64,000 bases of DNA. It comes from Usnea hakonensis. Lineage: Eukaryota; Ascomycota; Lecanoromycetes; Lecanorales; Parmeliaceae. This document shows positions 43,402 through 54,346 of this stretch, piece by piece; the stretch's first letter is position 1, and every line of letters begins with the position of its first letter. The stretch covers positions 1-64,000 of the forward strand of contig BLJB01000050.1 of NCBI GenBank assembly GCA_013423325.1. Reading direction: 5' to 3'. The notes beneath the pieces were generated by a model. The model made no database searches. It had not been told where the DNA came from and saw only the letters and a list, made by a program, of their open reading frames with translations. The position numbers were made by a program, and so were the translations under genes.

Positions 43402-45495
43402 GAAAAAGCCATCAACGGCGGCAGTGAACATTGGAGGGTTCTAGCGAGCAGCCTTTCCTATCTCATTTGCAGCCCAATCTATAGCCTTGCCGAACTAGCT
43501 GTACTCACAAGAGCGCTACGTTCAGTCCAACCCATACAATACCCTACCTTGACAATCACCGCGAGCCTTTCACTTCCATGAACGCGGACTTGCGTAAAGC
43601 TTGCTAGGATGAATCGAAGTAAGCCGCTTGATACAACACTAGGACTGATGAGTGGTATTGTCGTCGTTGACACTTCGAGTGTCTTAGACTCTCGACCACT
43701 TATCCACACCATTTTCTCGGACAAGTTCGATTCGCAAGATATGTGGGAGTTCTTGAGTTACTAGTATACCTATACGAATCCCATTAGCAACCGATTTGAT
43801 TCTCGCACCAATGGATGTGCGGCGGTGGTGAAGATTGATGCCGTATTGGGTTTCAAAACAAGAGTTGGTAGTCTACGGCAGAGGTAACGAAGCTATAGAT
43901 CATCCTGGGCATGAGGAGGGAATGAAGAAACATGATATGTCATTCTATTCTGTGAGAGACATTTGATAATGCTGGCAAAGATTAGTTGCATGGAGAAATA
44001 GGTGATAGGAATGTGATGACGAAGATAACAAAGCTGGAGAAGTAAGACTTATTTAACTTGAGGCTGATCTTGACCTTTTCTTACTTTGACAGCCTTCAAT
44101 AATTATTTGAAGGATGCAAGGCTTTGAGACGCTTGACCTTGATGAGGCTCTGCTCAATTCATGACTTACAATTACGAGAAGTGGAGACAAGGTCCATGCC
44201 CTTCATCTCTAAGGGGTTTATAATGGCCGCGCTTCTCCCAAGCCATTCTGCTGAACAGGTCCCAAGACTTACCAGTGCATTCATCTCGAACAAAGACACA
44301 CAGGACCGTGACACTTGCTGTCTGAAGCCATAAGTAGGGCAAGATCAGCAGCGCCTCGTCCCTATAAAAAACACGTAAACCATCAACCTATCCCAATTGA
44401 TATGAGCATGTGACTGACCAACAATGGAGAAGGAATACGAAATCAATAGATCCTTCTCATCTCTCGCGATCCGGCAACGTGCATAGGGAGGGATTTCATG
44501 CATCAACGAGGGGCCTCGGCTGCGCCCCACTACGGGCAGGCGGCTTGTGGATTTTCGGGCCTGCCTAATGCTAATTCGAAAAAGAAAAAAAGAAAAAACC
44601 GAAGATTCAATGCTGGAGATGCTATTACGCACAATAACCACCCAACTCGAATCGCCTACCTCAACTCCTGAGAGATCAGCGAGACTGTGGGCCCGTTCCG
44701 CGCTTGGGATTGGTTCCCAGCCCGTCCTCTATGTTGTACTCTAGGTAGGTACTTACTTAAAAATCGATCTGCGCACCCGTCTTACATGCATCAAAAGGTA
44801 CTCAGCCCACTCATTGTATAATTAGCGTGCGTCTTTGGGACTGCAACGTTTCTTTGAGATGATGTTTGATAGGATAGCCGCTGCTTTGGAGTCAAAGGAA
44901 AAAAAAAAAAAAAAATAGGGGCGGGGGGGGAGGGGGGGCTTAGNNAGCCGCTGCTTTGGAGTCAAAGGAAAAAAAAAAAAAAAAAATAGGGACAGTGGTT
45001 GATGAGGGGCTTAGATTCACGGGTGTATGGAAGGGCAGAAATTGTATGGTTTGGGCGAGCCGACCGTCTCCGGCTGATTTTTCTGCACACGCTATACGGG
45101 GAATGAATGAAAATGGTTGGTGATCTCACTAATGACGGCTGTGAAGAGATGGGTTTTGAGTTTGTTTCACAACTCTGCAGGTTCGTGGAAATGTGCATCA
45201 TACGGACGAGATTATCAACCGACCCCTCCGTCGGTAGCCTTGCATGCGCGATACGGGGTGGGATCTTGTATGCAGGGCTCCCGGATCGGCTTTTGAGAAA
45301 GGGGCTTTGCTGATGCGGGAGGGGTGGACGGAGTTGTTGAGCGCGGATGCTGAGGAGAGGCGTATAAAAGATGCTGGATCCCCATTGTTGAGGATAGCGA
45401 GTCGAAGCCAGGAAGTAGAGCTCCCAGATCTTAGAAACTCCACGTGTTCCCCATCTTTGACTCTCCTACTACAAACCCATCCACTCCGCACCAAG
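43402..45495. other. Intergenic region with an assembly join, no supported gene
   Basis: Only short frames occur, on both strands, without domains or splice chains. The region contains two poly-A tracts on either side of an NN join (44944-44945) and the promoter of the GH26 gene at its right end. No mobile element is recognised. Confidence 0.5.
44876..44990. other. Scaffold join (NN) flanked by a duplicated poly-A sequence
   Basis: The sequence agccgctgctttggagtcaa followed by aggaaaaaaa occurs at about 44877-44916 and again straight after the two N bases at 44944-44945. Between them is a G-run (ggggcgggggggg). Two contig ends that read the same homopolymer locus appear to have been placed side by side without merging, so the duplication is most likely artificial. 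Confidence 0.85.
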
Positions 45496-46679
45496 ATGTA
45501 CCGTCGAATTTTATCCACCGTCTTAGCAATCCTCCAGCTCGCCAGCAGCGCGCCATTTCTAGAAGGAAGAGTAAGGCTGCTCACCGCCCCCATGAAAACT
45601 CCCTTTTGATGTGAGCCAAGGACACGTGCACTACGAATGACTTGAATCTGCCTTCTGGCGGCATGCACGGCTACAATGGTATCTACTGGGGTTTCCTACC
45701 CGACGACGCAGCGGGCACCACGATGGGCCATATCAACGGGGACACCGGGAAAAAAGCAAGCACGTCAGTAATCACCTCTGACATTTCCACATCGCACGAT
45801 TTACTGAGCTGAGTTTTCACATGCTTTAGCTACGGACGCTACTCCCAAATCACGTCTTCCTCCTCCTACTCAGGCGACCAATTGCTCAGCGTCATGTCCG
45901 ATGTTGTTTCCTCGGGCGCCGTCTTCATCCCAGCCATCATGCCGACGGGACTCACATTCTCGCAAATCACCCCGGCAATCGCAAATGACATCGCTGGCGT
46001 GCTCAACCAATTCACATCGCAAGGCGTGGAAGTATGGCTCCGCTTCGCCCACGAGGTGAATTACTATGTCACGCAGGGAAGCGGACCAAATGGCGGGCCT
46101 GAATATCCTGGAGGCAGTAAGCATAACCCCCTCCCCCCTGCCCCCCACCCCCCGTCAATCTCATCCCCATCTTTTCGCCCTCCCCCCCCTTGTCTTGAAA
46201 CCTACCCTCCTAACCAACCCTCCTTCCCCAAAACAGCCCAAGCCCAATTCATAACCGCCTGGCAAATCGTCCACGCGGCCGTCGCCTCCAATCCGAAAAT
46301 CCTCATGTTCTGGTCCCCAAACTCCGACTCCGTCTCCAACATCCAAGGCTGGTGGCCCGGCGCCAACTACGTCGACATCGTCGGTCTAGACGTCTACCCG
46401 CAACCGGGCGCCACTTTCGCCAGCATCTACGGCCCCTTCTACAACGCGTTTGCGAAAACATATAATAAGCATTTCTGCATCGGGGAGACGGGGTCTGGGA
46501 ATGATGCGGTGGCGGATAAGGAGGCGTGGGTGAAGCAGTTGGCGAATACGGATGTCAGCGCGTACCCGTGCTATAAGTCGGCGACGTGGTTTGAGTTTGA
46601 TAAGGGGGGGGATGACTTTCGGATTATTGAGGGGCAGTCCGCGGGAACGGTGACGGAGACGTTGTCGAATTTCGCTTGA
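45496..46679 (+). CDS. Secreted GH26-type glycoside hydrolase (mannanase-like)
   Basis: The model has four exons: 45496-45570, 45621-45763, 45830-46116 and 46237-46679, giving 315 aa; all junctions are GT-AG and in phase. Exon 1 is a signal peptide (YRRILSTVLAILQLASSAP). The catalytic domain shows YWGFLPDD near its start, EVWLRFAHEVNYY with the presumed acid/base glutamate, and KHFCIGETGSG with the presumed nucleophile glutamate, the pattern of glycoside hydrolase family 26. Members cut beta-1,4-mannan or related glucans outside the cell. The third intron (46117-46236) is 120 nt, a multiple of three without a stop, so an unspliced message would insert 40 proline-rich residues. Length is short but complete for a one-domain GH26. 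Confidence 0.85.
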
Positions 46680-48099
46680 GGAGGAGGAGGGAGAGGGGCT
46701 GTTGGGCGATTCAACATCGTACTGAACGTGGTGGTCGTTTCCTTGCCTTTTGTTACAAGAGCGAGGGCATAGTATCCCTATCCGGGGTTTGCGTGTCTAG
46801 GTGGAGCCCTCTTCGAACTCACGACCTTTCATACCGTACAATACTAGTATCACTGACAACTTTTGCCACCTGTACAGCTCCTCATCATACACCACCTAAA
46901 GTGATAGATAGACAATATCTCAAAGCGCCTTAGGTTGTCTTGAAATCTATAACGTCAATCAGAATATTCCCAGCGTACACTTACCCCCTCTCAAACCCAT
47001 CATTCGTTATAAGAGACAACCCTGACGAACCCCTCAATGAAGAGCTTAGGCAAAGCCTAAATCAAAACCTCCCCCACTAAATGCGATATTGGCAAGAAGT
47101 CACCAGCAACACCAGTAGAAACCCATACCCAACCCGAATAAACAAATCTTCCCTTCCAATTTATCCAAGAAACCGAGTCTACCTATTCCACCATTACCTG
47201 GAAGTATCTCTCAAGGCCACCCCGACTTATACCTCGATTCGCTGTCCATGAGAAGACTAGCGATCTCGATCAGGTCTTCCCCGTCTTGAAGTCTTACCCC
47301 TGGATACCTTACTTGGGATCAGCCAGTATTAACACGGGAAAACATCACCCATATGCTCACACCGCTGACTATTCTTTCGCCTTTTATCCCAACGAGCGAT
47401 GGTGAAGGATATGAACGCTAGTCCGATATTTGTAAAGATTTTTTCGAACAGATAGGTCTGTAGCCTATCTTTTAAATCCGGGGCGACAATGATGTCCATC
47501 AAGCCCACATGGGAGATTGGACAGTCAAGCAATCATGATTCTATCAGGCATGAGATGGCGCAAGCAAGGTAAAACACACGCTCTCCAAGTCTCTCGCGTA
47601 TGTCAAAGGCTGGGTTCTAGCTGGCGATTTTCTATTCCACTATAGTTTATGGAAAGCGTAGGGCCATATCTTGCGAACAAATCATTCTTTTGTCGTGGCT
47701 CAGCAGTGATAAGGGCAGGGTTTCTTTCTGCTCTACTCTGCTCTGCTCTGCTCAAAGCTCCACGGCTCGTTTAAAAGCTTCAGATGGGGACCCGTGGCTT
47801 GCCATTATCAGGGTTCTCTAGGGAGGGGCTTTCGGGACAGTGTTCTCGCATGTCGGGGTTTTGCGGATTTGGAACGCAAATTCAGAGAGGGAGGGTGGAG
47901 GGCTAGATTCATGGGGCTGAGAGCGATCGGATAAAGAGAGATGCAGAGACTAACGAACGATTCCAAGCAGCTAAATTTACCTCTTCCACTCAATCCAACA
48001 CCATCCACTCTCCCTCCTCTCTCCAATCCCAGTGAATTCACAAACACCCCTAAACCCAAAACCCCTCTCCACCATCCCCTCCATCTCACAACCCCCTCT
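46680..48099. other. Intergenic region between GH26 and GNAT genes (convergent)
   Basis: This is the 3' flank of both neighbours. A small tctgctct repeat lies at about 47728-47755. Short frames at 47329-47532 and 47808-48089 on the minus strand have no domain. Nothing else is recognised. Confidence 0.5.
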
Positions 48100-48969
48100 C
48101 TACCTACCCCCCGCCTCCCTCATCATACAGGGCACCACCACAACCCCAACCCCCCCATACAGCCCCATATCCATAAAAACCTCCTCCACCTTTCGAAAGC
48201 CCTGTTTCGCATACAACGGCACCGCCACCGTTGCTGCTTCCAGGAACGCCCTGGCGCCGGCTTCATCGGCTTGTTTGAGACCGTCGCGGAGGAGCAGGGA
48301 ACCTAGACCGAGGCGTTGGTGGGAGAGGGATGTGGCGAGGCCGAGGAGGACTAGTGGGGGGGGAGGGGATGGTTAGTCGTATTGGGGTGGGGAATTTTTG
48401 TAAACAATGTATATCAATGTGTATGAGAGGTCAGAGATTTACCAAAGTCTTTGCTATCATCGACCCACCTCTGTTCAAACCCATCAATGCCTGCCCTGAT
48501 CTGTTTTTCCAGCTCGTGGTTGAATCCTTCGGGCTTCAAGGGTGCGTCTTTCTGCAATTTCTCCTTCTCGGATTTTTGCTCGTCGCTTAGACGGTGGGGG
48601 AACTGCCACCTGGACAGAGCGAGTATGTCTCTGGGCTTCGTTAGTATATCTATAATACTTGATTCATCATCGAACAGTCTCCGATCGCTCTCGCAGCTCA
48701 TGCGTCTCATTTATCATTACGGATTGTCGTGAGGAGGAAAGATTCACCCACCCCGTCTCCTCATCAACAGCTTTGAAAACTTTCAATCCGTTCAAAGAGC
48801 TCGTCCGGAATCTCCACTCAAAGAGTTGACATTGGTACTCGAACATCTTGTCTGGAGGGACATTTCGATGGAGATAGCCAACGCAAGGATCATCTTTGAA
48901 GGCGGCCAGGGAGACGGTAGAGAGAGCGGGGATGTCTGCAGTAGTGGCAATTTGCACTGAGAATCTCAT
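48100..48969 (-). CDS. GNAT-family N-acetyltransferase
   Basis: The model has three exons, 48969-48752, 48630-48443 and 48350-48100, all in phase, giving 218 aa. The protein starts MRFSVQIATTADIPALSTVS, the typical beta-1/alpha-1 opening of fungal GNAT proteins. The acetyl-CoA-binding motif A is LSHQRLGLGSLLLRDGL (the Q/R-x-x-G-x-G/A pattern), followed by ALFLEAA-like and LYAKQGFRKV segments that complete the fold. Substrate is unknown; small-molecule and peptide acetyltransferases share this layout. An upstream in-frame ATG at 49158 would add 63 residues with no homology, so I prefer 48969. The two introns are 92 and 121 nt. Confidence 0.85.
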
Positions 48970-49240
48970 TTTGGTGAAGATGGTATCTCTATATGTACCA
49001 CTATAAGTTATGTACCGATGGCAAGAGAGTGTGGGAGGGTTAGAAGGTGGGGAGCTGACGATACCAACACTAGCGGCACGCCAAGACTCGCTACTCGTAG
49101 GCAGCAGCGGAGGAATCTCACCGATCGATAAGATTCCAGTACTGTGAATCTGATCCAATCACAAAATGCCGCTGCTCCTGGCTTCTTATTCCTGGCTTCT
49201 TATCGCTAATCTCGAACCAATTCCTCCACCCTCTCACCAT

Positions 49241-50431
49241 TCACCCCGTCCACGACTCTTTCAAACTCCGCCTCTCGACCGTCCGAGGTTGCTTTAGAAG
49301 AGTACCTATAGCCACCGTACTGTGTTTCAATTTGAGCAGAAAATGGGTCTCCAAGTACCCGCGACTGTGATGCTCCATCATATACACAGGCACATTCATA
49401 AAAGCCGCAATAGCTTCTTCGTTCTGTACTCGGCGCCAAAAAGTCAGCATATTCTCCTCAGTCCATCATGGTTGAAAGTATAAAGGTGTTGATTGTTAAC
49501 ATGCGCGTCTGTCCTTCGCTCGGCTTACCGTGCAACCGATCATAACGTCTTGCATGGTTAGATGTAACCTGCCACTTGGGGAAAAGCAATTGAAGGACCC
49601 CAATTGATCGCCCGCTGGGAATTGGGCAACATGTCCGATGGCGTTGTAAAAGGTTAGAAAGACATCGTTGCGGTTCACTTGTCCAGCATCGGCCAGACTA
49701 TCATAAGTCACGTGGAATCCTGGTCGGATCGAAAGCGAGGTTCCATTGATAGATGAGCCCGTAAATGATACGGAATTTTCATCCGTTGCGTTACCGACTA
49801 CTGGTACGGAATACGTGTCCGTCAAATTCATTTGCGCGAGTCCCGCGCCCGGACTTTGTCTCCGTGCAACTTTGACCCTACCGACCATTTGATTCTCCCA
49901 CCTGAGTTCCAACATGATCTCGTTAAATCTGATAATCCTCACCATTTCCTTGGCCGCCATATAGATGCCCCAGAGTAAGAACCGCGTTTCTATCGAATCA
50001 AAAACCGTTACCTCAATTTCTCGGTAGCCCGGTGTACTGTATTTGCGTGGCGAAAGCTTGCTCTCAAAATCCTGTGTGGCAACAATACCCATGAAGTTGA
50101 GAATGTTGACAAGAAAGGAGTCGACTGGCAGGAGGGTAGAGAAAATGCTCATTCTCGCTGTAAAGCGCCTGTCCGGTGTGAATGAAAGTGGGAGTGAAAG
50201 ATTTGAGCTTGATTCTCCAAACAGGGGAGGCGCGAGTGTAGAGACACTTGATTGTGTTGGCATCGTCAAGTCTGTGACAAGCTCGAGTGGAAGGGCTCGC
50301 AGTAGGACGGCGGCTGAAGCCATTGTTATTATGGATAGTAGAATCATCCTGATGGCCATATTTGATAAACTCTTTGAGATAGGGAAACTGTGTTTCTTGA
50401 CCGTGTTTCTGTGGGAAATAAGTTGCGCCAT
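49241..50431 (-). CDS. Orphan protein with N-terminal membrane segment
   Basis: I do not recognise the family. The model is exon 50431-49529 joined to 49423-49241 (intron 49424-49528, 105 nt, phase 0), giving 361 aa. An N-terminal hydrophobic helix (MILLSIITMASAAVLLRALP) preceded by a basic segment points to a signal anchor; a start at the internal Met of NMAIRM would make it a signal peptide. Several N-glycosylation sequons follow (NLS, NLT, NAT, NGT), consistent with a secreted or membrane-bound, lumen-facing protein. Segments such as PGYREIEVTVFDSIETRFLLW and LSIRPGFHVTYDSLAD look well ordered. A different frame for the last exon (49206-49439) is possible but does not fit the splice phase. 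Confidence 0.65.
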
Positions 50432-50852
50432 TCACCGACATTCCGCTGATATTCTAGCCAGCCTAGTGAACAAGCCCTCTCGATCTTCTAATTGCCGTTT
50501 TAGCAGATATGCTTCTGGCGCTTAATAGATGGAGGGGGCGTCGAGACAGATGCCGCATCGCGTATCGGCGTGGTGACAGGCGACAGCTAATTACTAGCTC
50601 ATTAAATACTAGCGACATCCATTCGACGGCTCAGATCTGAAAAATTAGAGTTCGATGTAGGAACTAGAATGCTGCTAGGAATCGGACCTAATCGATCTTA
50701 ATTACCTCCGCAAACGAGATCCTCACAATAGGCGTCCGGCCCGTGCGCCTGAAGCCCCTCTTTCGCTACCCAATCCACATTCCAGACGTGGTTCCGGACA
50801 CGTACCATTAGATAAATGTCACAGATTAGGATCGTCTATTATATCCGCCTCA
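50432..50852. other. Short intergenic region
   Basis: This is the promoter of the membrane-segment orphan gene and the 3' flank of the SNF2 gene. I see no frame or element. Confidence 0.5.
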
Positions 50853-53800
50853 TCATTTATACCAGAGGAAGACGTCAGCCTCGCTAGCCATATCTTTCGA
50901 TTTTGTCGGGCTCTTATCAGCTATGAACGGAATTAGCCTCTTTTCGATAACATTGATGATTAACAAGCCAACCTTCTCGATGGATTCGTCAACAATGTAA
51001 CGTAGAATGACGACGTCGTTCTCCTGGTCCAGTCTGTCGACCCGAGCAGCAGCCTGGATCTCCACCATGGGGTTCCATTGAGGTTCTACCAGATGAACAT
51101 GCGTGGCAGGTGTCAGATTAAGTCTGCCAAGTGTTAGCTCAAAGACATAATTGTCAAATTTTGAATAAGACTGCAAACCCAACTGAGCCGGTCCCAAAAG
51201 TAAGAAGCATAATTCGTAGGCCAGGATCGGTCTTGAAATCATGAATGGCGGCGCTCCTTTGCTCGAGACTACGGCTGCCATCGATACGGCTATATGAAAG
51301 CCGATGGCTGGACAAAGCGCTCTCAAGCATATCAAGTGTGGTGGTCCAGACCGAGAATACCAGACTGGGAAAGCGTGAGCCCAACGCATTGAGTGACCCA
51401 ACAGCTCTCACCTTTTGATTGGTGTTCCATCTTGATGGCGCTCTTGTTGGAGCTTCAGAAGGTTTCCGATGACAGCGCAAATCTTTGTGGATGGCTTTGG
51501 TGATACTGAGATCAGATGATCCTGTCCAAAATCTATCTGACTTCTGCTCGTACCATCAAGCACGTCAAGATCTAGATCGGATGGTGAGGCTTGTATTTGC
51601 TCGCAAGTGCTAGTCATCTGTGGTGATGAACGAGTGGCCAAATTGACGGTGTCACCTTCTTCATCTGTGCATTCAAAGCACAATTGAGACATAGTGCTCG
51701 ATGACGATATAGGATTTTCCATTATAGTGGAAGAAATCCCTTCCCCACACTTGTTGCAGATGGGGGGCCCACGATACACGTCAGCTGCAACTGCAACATT
51801 CTCAAGTTGTTGAGTCTGCCTTGGGAAGCCATGGCTGCAAACTTGTCTCATCTTCAGTAAGTATGACAATCGATCATGAGGAGATAGACAATTCCTCGCC
51901 TTGCTGCGTATTGAGCTGTACAATTCACGTTCGGCAGAGGATAGAACAATTGTCACCTCATGCTCTGATCGCCTTTCATTACGCCCAGAGTCTCGAGATC
52001 TTCTCAGTGTAGCACTTCGGACTAGATATCTGAGTTTATCTATGGAACTTCTATCTCCGGATCTCAGAGGGTCCAGGATCCAGCGACGTGCACTGAGACG
52101 ATTTTCCCCAGGATGAAGTCCTAAAAACTCAGTAAGCGAGAAGAAATCATCTAGACTATTTTGCACGGGTGTCGCCGTCAAGCACCACTTTCTTTCGGAT
52201 CTCAGATTCATGACCGCTCGAAAAGCCTTTGTGCGATTTCGTAAGTGGTGTGCTGAACCGAGAGCACAGAATTCAGTACGTGAGTCTCGAGTCTGGTGAA
52301 ACGACGACGCACCTTCGTCAAGTACAATGCGAAACCATGGCACAGCTTGAAGCGTAGCTGAGCGATTTTCATCGTGGAAAACGGTCTCATAGGTCGTACA
52401 CACAATATTGAAATCCACAAGTTCACGGGGCTCATGATTTTTGGTTTGGCCGTAATATAAGTGACCCCATTTGAAGTCGTGGGACAGATGTCTATAGAGC
52501 CTTCAGTCGTCGCATGAGCCTTTGTTTTGCCCACCCACCTCTTGATTTCTGACTCCCAGCTGTGTAATGCTAAGGTCAAATCAGAAAAAGATTGCATTCA
52601 AAATGCGAGGGTCATTACTAGACTTAGGAGTAATGATCAGAGTCGCCCTTGACGTAGCCTCGTCTTTATTTCTATGGGAGGTGGCTTCGTTATGCTCCTG
52701 ACTGGGACCCTTTGCACGTCCAAGAGAATGCACAATCAGGGTAAGGAGAGCGAGAGATTTGCCCATGCCCATCTCGTCGGCCAGTATACCCCCGAGACAC
52801 TCGCGAGGCCGCTTTACTCGACTTTCCCGAGTGATCTTGTTGACGAAGCTGCAGATAGTCGGCCAACAAACCCAAAGGATGTTTCTTGGGATTCTCACGC
52901 TCTCTGATAATTGACAATCGACGGCTCCCACAGCGATAAATCATTCTCGAACCGGTCTTCTCGAGCCATCATGAACTGTACGGCATCTACTTGGTGCCTA
53001 GGAACGAAACACTAACGTCAGCAATAGTTGTGGTGCCCCTGCTGAGACTCGACCTTTTAAGAGGTGTCGTAATTCTCCTGTCCTGGAAGAATATCCGGGG
53101 ACGAAAGGTGGCCTCGGAACAACCCATCACTTCTTCAATGCTGTCTGCAAAGTCATTTTGCGGCAGCTCTCTTGGTCTTGCAAACAGAGGTGTATTAGTC
53201 TCATCACCCCATGATAGAAAGTGAGGGTTTCGGTAAAGAACACCATGTTCGAGTGAGGTAGGCTCTTGGAGAAACATTCCAGCATCTGACAGAACTTCTC
53301 CAATTCTATTCAAGCTCTGCATTGGGCCATTGATATTGATTTCAAGGGGAAATGTGTCTCCCGATCGCCTCTCCCTCTGGTCTGCGTCTCCTTCGCTGCT
53401 TGGGAAGACGCTGAATCTAATTGAGCCGGATACCGTTTTTAGCAGTCTCAGCAGAGTGGCCATTTTTTTGTCAAGAACCCCAATTTCTTCGGAATTGGGA
53501 TTCAAAACCGTCATTGTATCTGCCCTGAAGGATCGGATACGGAGAGCGATAGGCGCTAGCTGATGCCGACCTTCAGTGGCCCAAGTTTCTGGCCGGTCCG
53601 CACCTCGAAATAGCTTGGCTCTGCTACCACGCAACTGTAGACATGGATCAGGTACCATCAACTCAGCAGTAGTGGTTGGTACTTGCCATGCCATAACATA
53701 TTGCACGTTCACTGGAGCTGGACCCTTGTGAAAGTATAGACGTGGCCTGCGTGTTGGCCGATGAGCTAGAATTGCTTTCCGACAACGAAAATTGATTGGA

Positions 53801-54010
53801 TTCGGGGAAGACCGCGCTAGAAAAGCTGTTGTTTGATCCGAATCCATATTCTCCATTCGCGGCGTTGCTATCAACTTCATCATCAATCTCATCGTCGATT
53901 GTTGGCCGACAAAACGAATGCGCTGAGTTAGCTAGTCGCTTAGAGTCCCCGGCGGCTTCTGTGCGCGCCGTGCCGCCAAATTCTGCGAATGGCCGTTTGA
54001 GGGTGGACAT
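50853..54010 (-). CDS. SNF2-family DNA-dependent ATPase (Rad5/RAD16-like, no clear RING)
   Basis: The model has nine exons: 54010-53683, 53618-53054, 52997-52899, 52848-52619, 52569-52539, 52491-52313, 52252-51412, 51364-51179 and 51123-50853. All phases agree, giving 909 aa; the first junction is the least certain. The N-terminus is Ser/Asp-rich. The helicase core has LKRHQVDAVQFMMARE, the Walker A motif GGILADEMGMGKSLALL (near residue 355), LIITPKSTLHSW, a DEAH box made across an intron (near 477), KWCLTATPVQNSLDD, KSLVFSVWTTTLDML, GTGSVGLNLTPA and the motif VI region AAARVDRLDQENDV. Between the two lobes, Cys pairs (CNKC and CFEC) may bind zinc, but a full RING is not evident. Such proteins remodel chromatin or act in DNA repair. 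The minus-strand start lies 337 bp from the NACHT relic. Confidence 0.88.
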
Positions 54011-54346
54011 AATGGTAAGGTGATGCCTGTGGGAGGTTCAAAGGCTTCGCAGACAGTCGGAATGGGTGAGTATAATATATGAGATGGGCTACTTAGATCA
54101 GTGGTGGCGCATACTTGGCGTCATCTTATTGGTTGTTGGAGCATCAAGTTGGTGAGAAGGCTGAGAGGTTACAGCCCCCAAGGCTCGTGGTGGGCAGTGT
54201 CCGTGGGGGCTTCCCACGATTACTTATCCCCCAAATTTCATTTTTAAGCCTTATTCTTTCTCCGTAATCTTCTCGTCTTTCATCAACTCTATTTTACGTG
54301 TTCAATTTGACCATTGGCATTATTCTAATGGAGAATAATTCTGCAG

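Noticed and set aside
46117..46236. Reading the GH26 gene straight through as one long proline-rich frame
   Set aside because: GT-AG borders, correct phase and the homologous join (GGT-QAQF) show an intron; the read-through residues are low complexity.
49206..49439. Alternative last exon of the membrane-segment orphan, in another frame
   Set aside because: The only good donor leaves phase 0 and the best acceptor (gtacag) leads into the other frame.
52253..52312. SNF2 frame lacking a DEAH box (reads DEGASSF)
   Set aside because: Removing the 60-nt GT-AG intron restores DEAH in the right place, so the motif is not lost.
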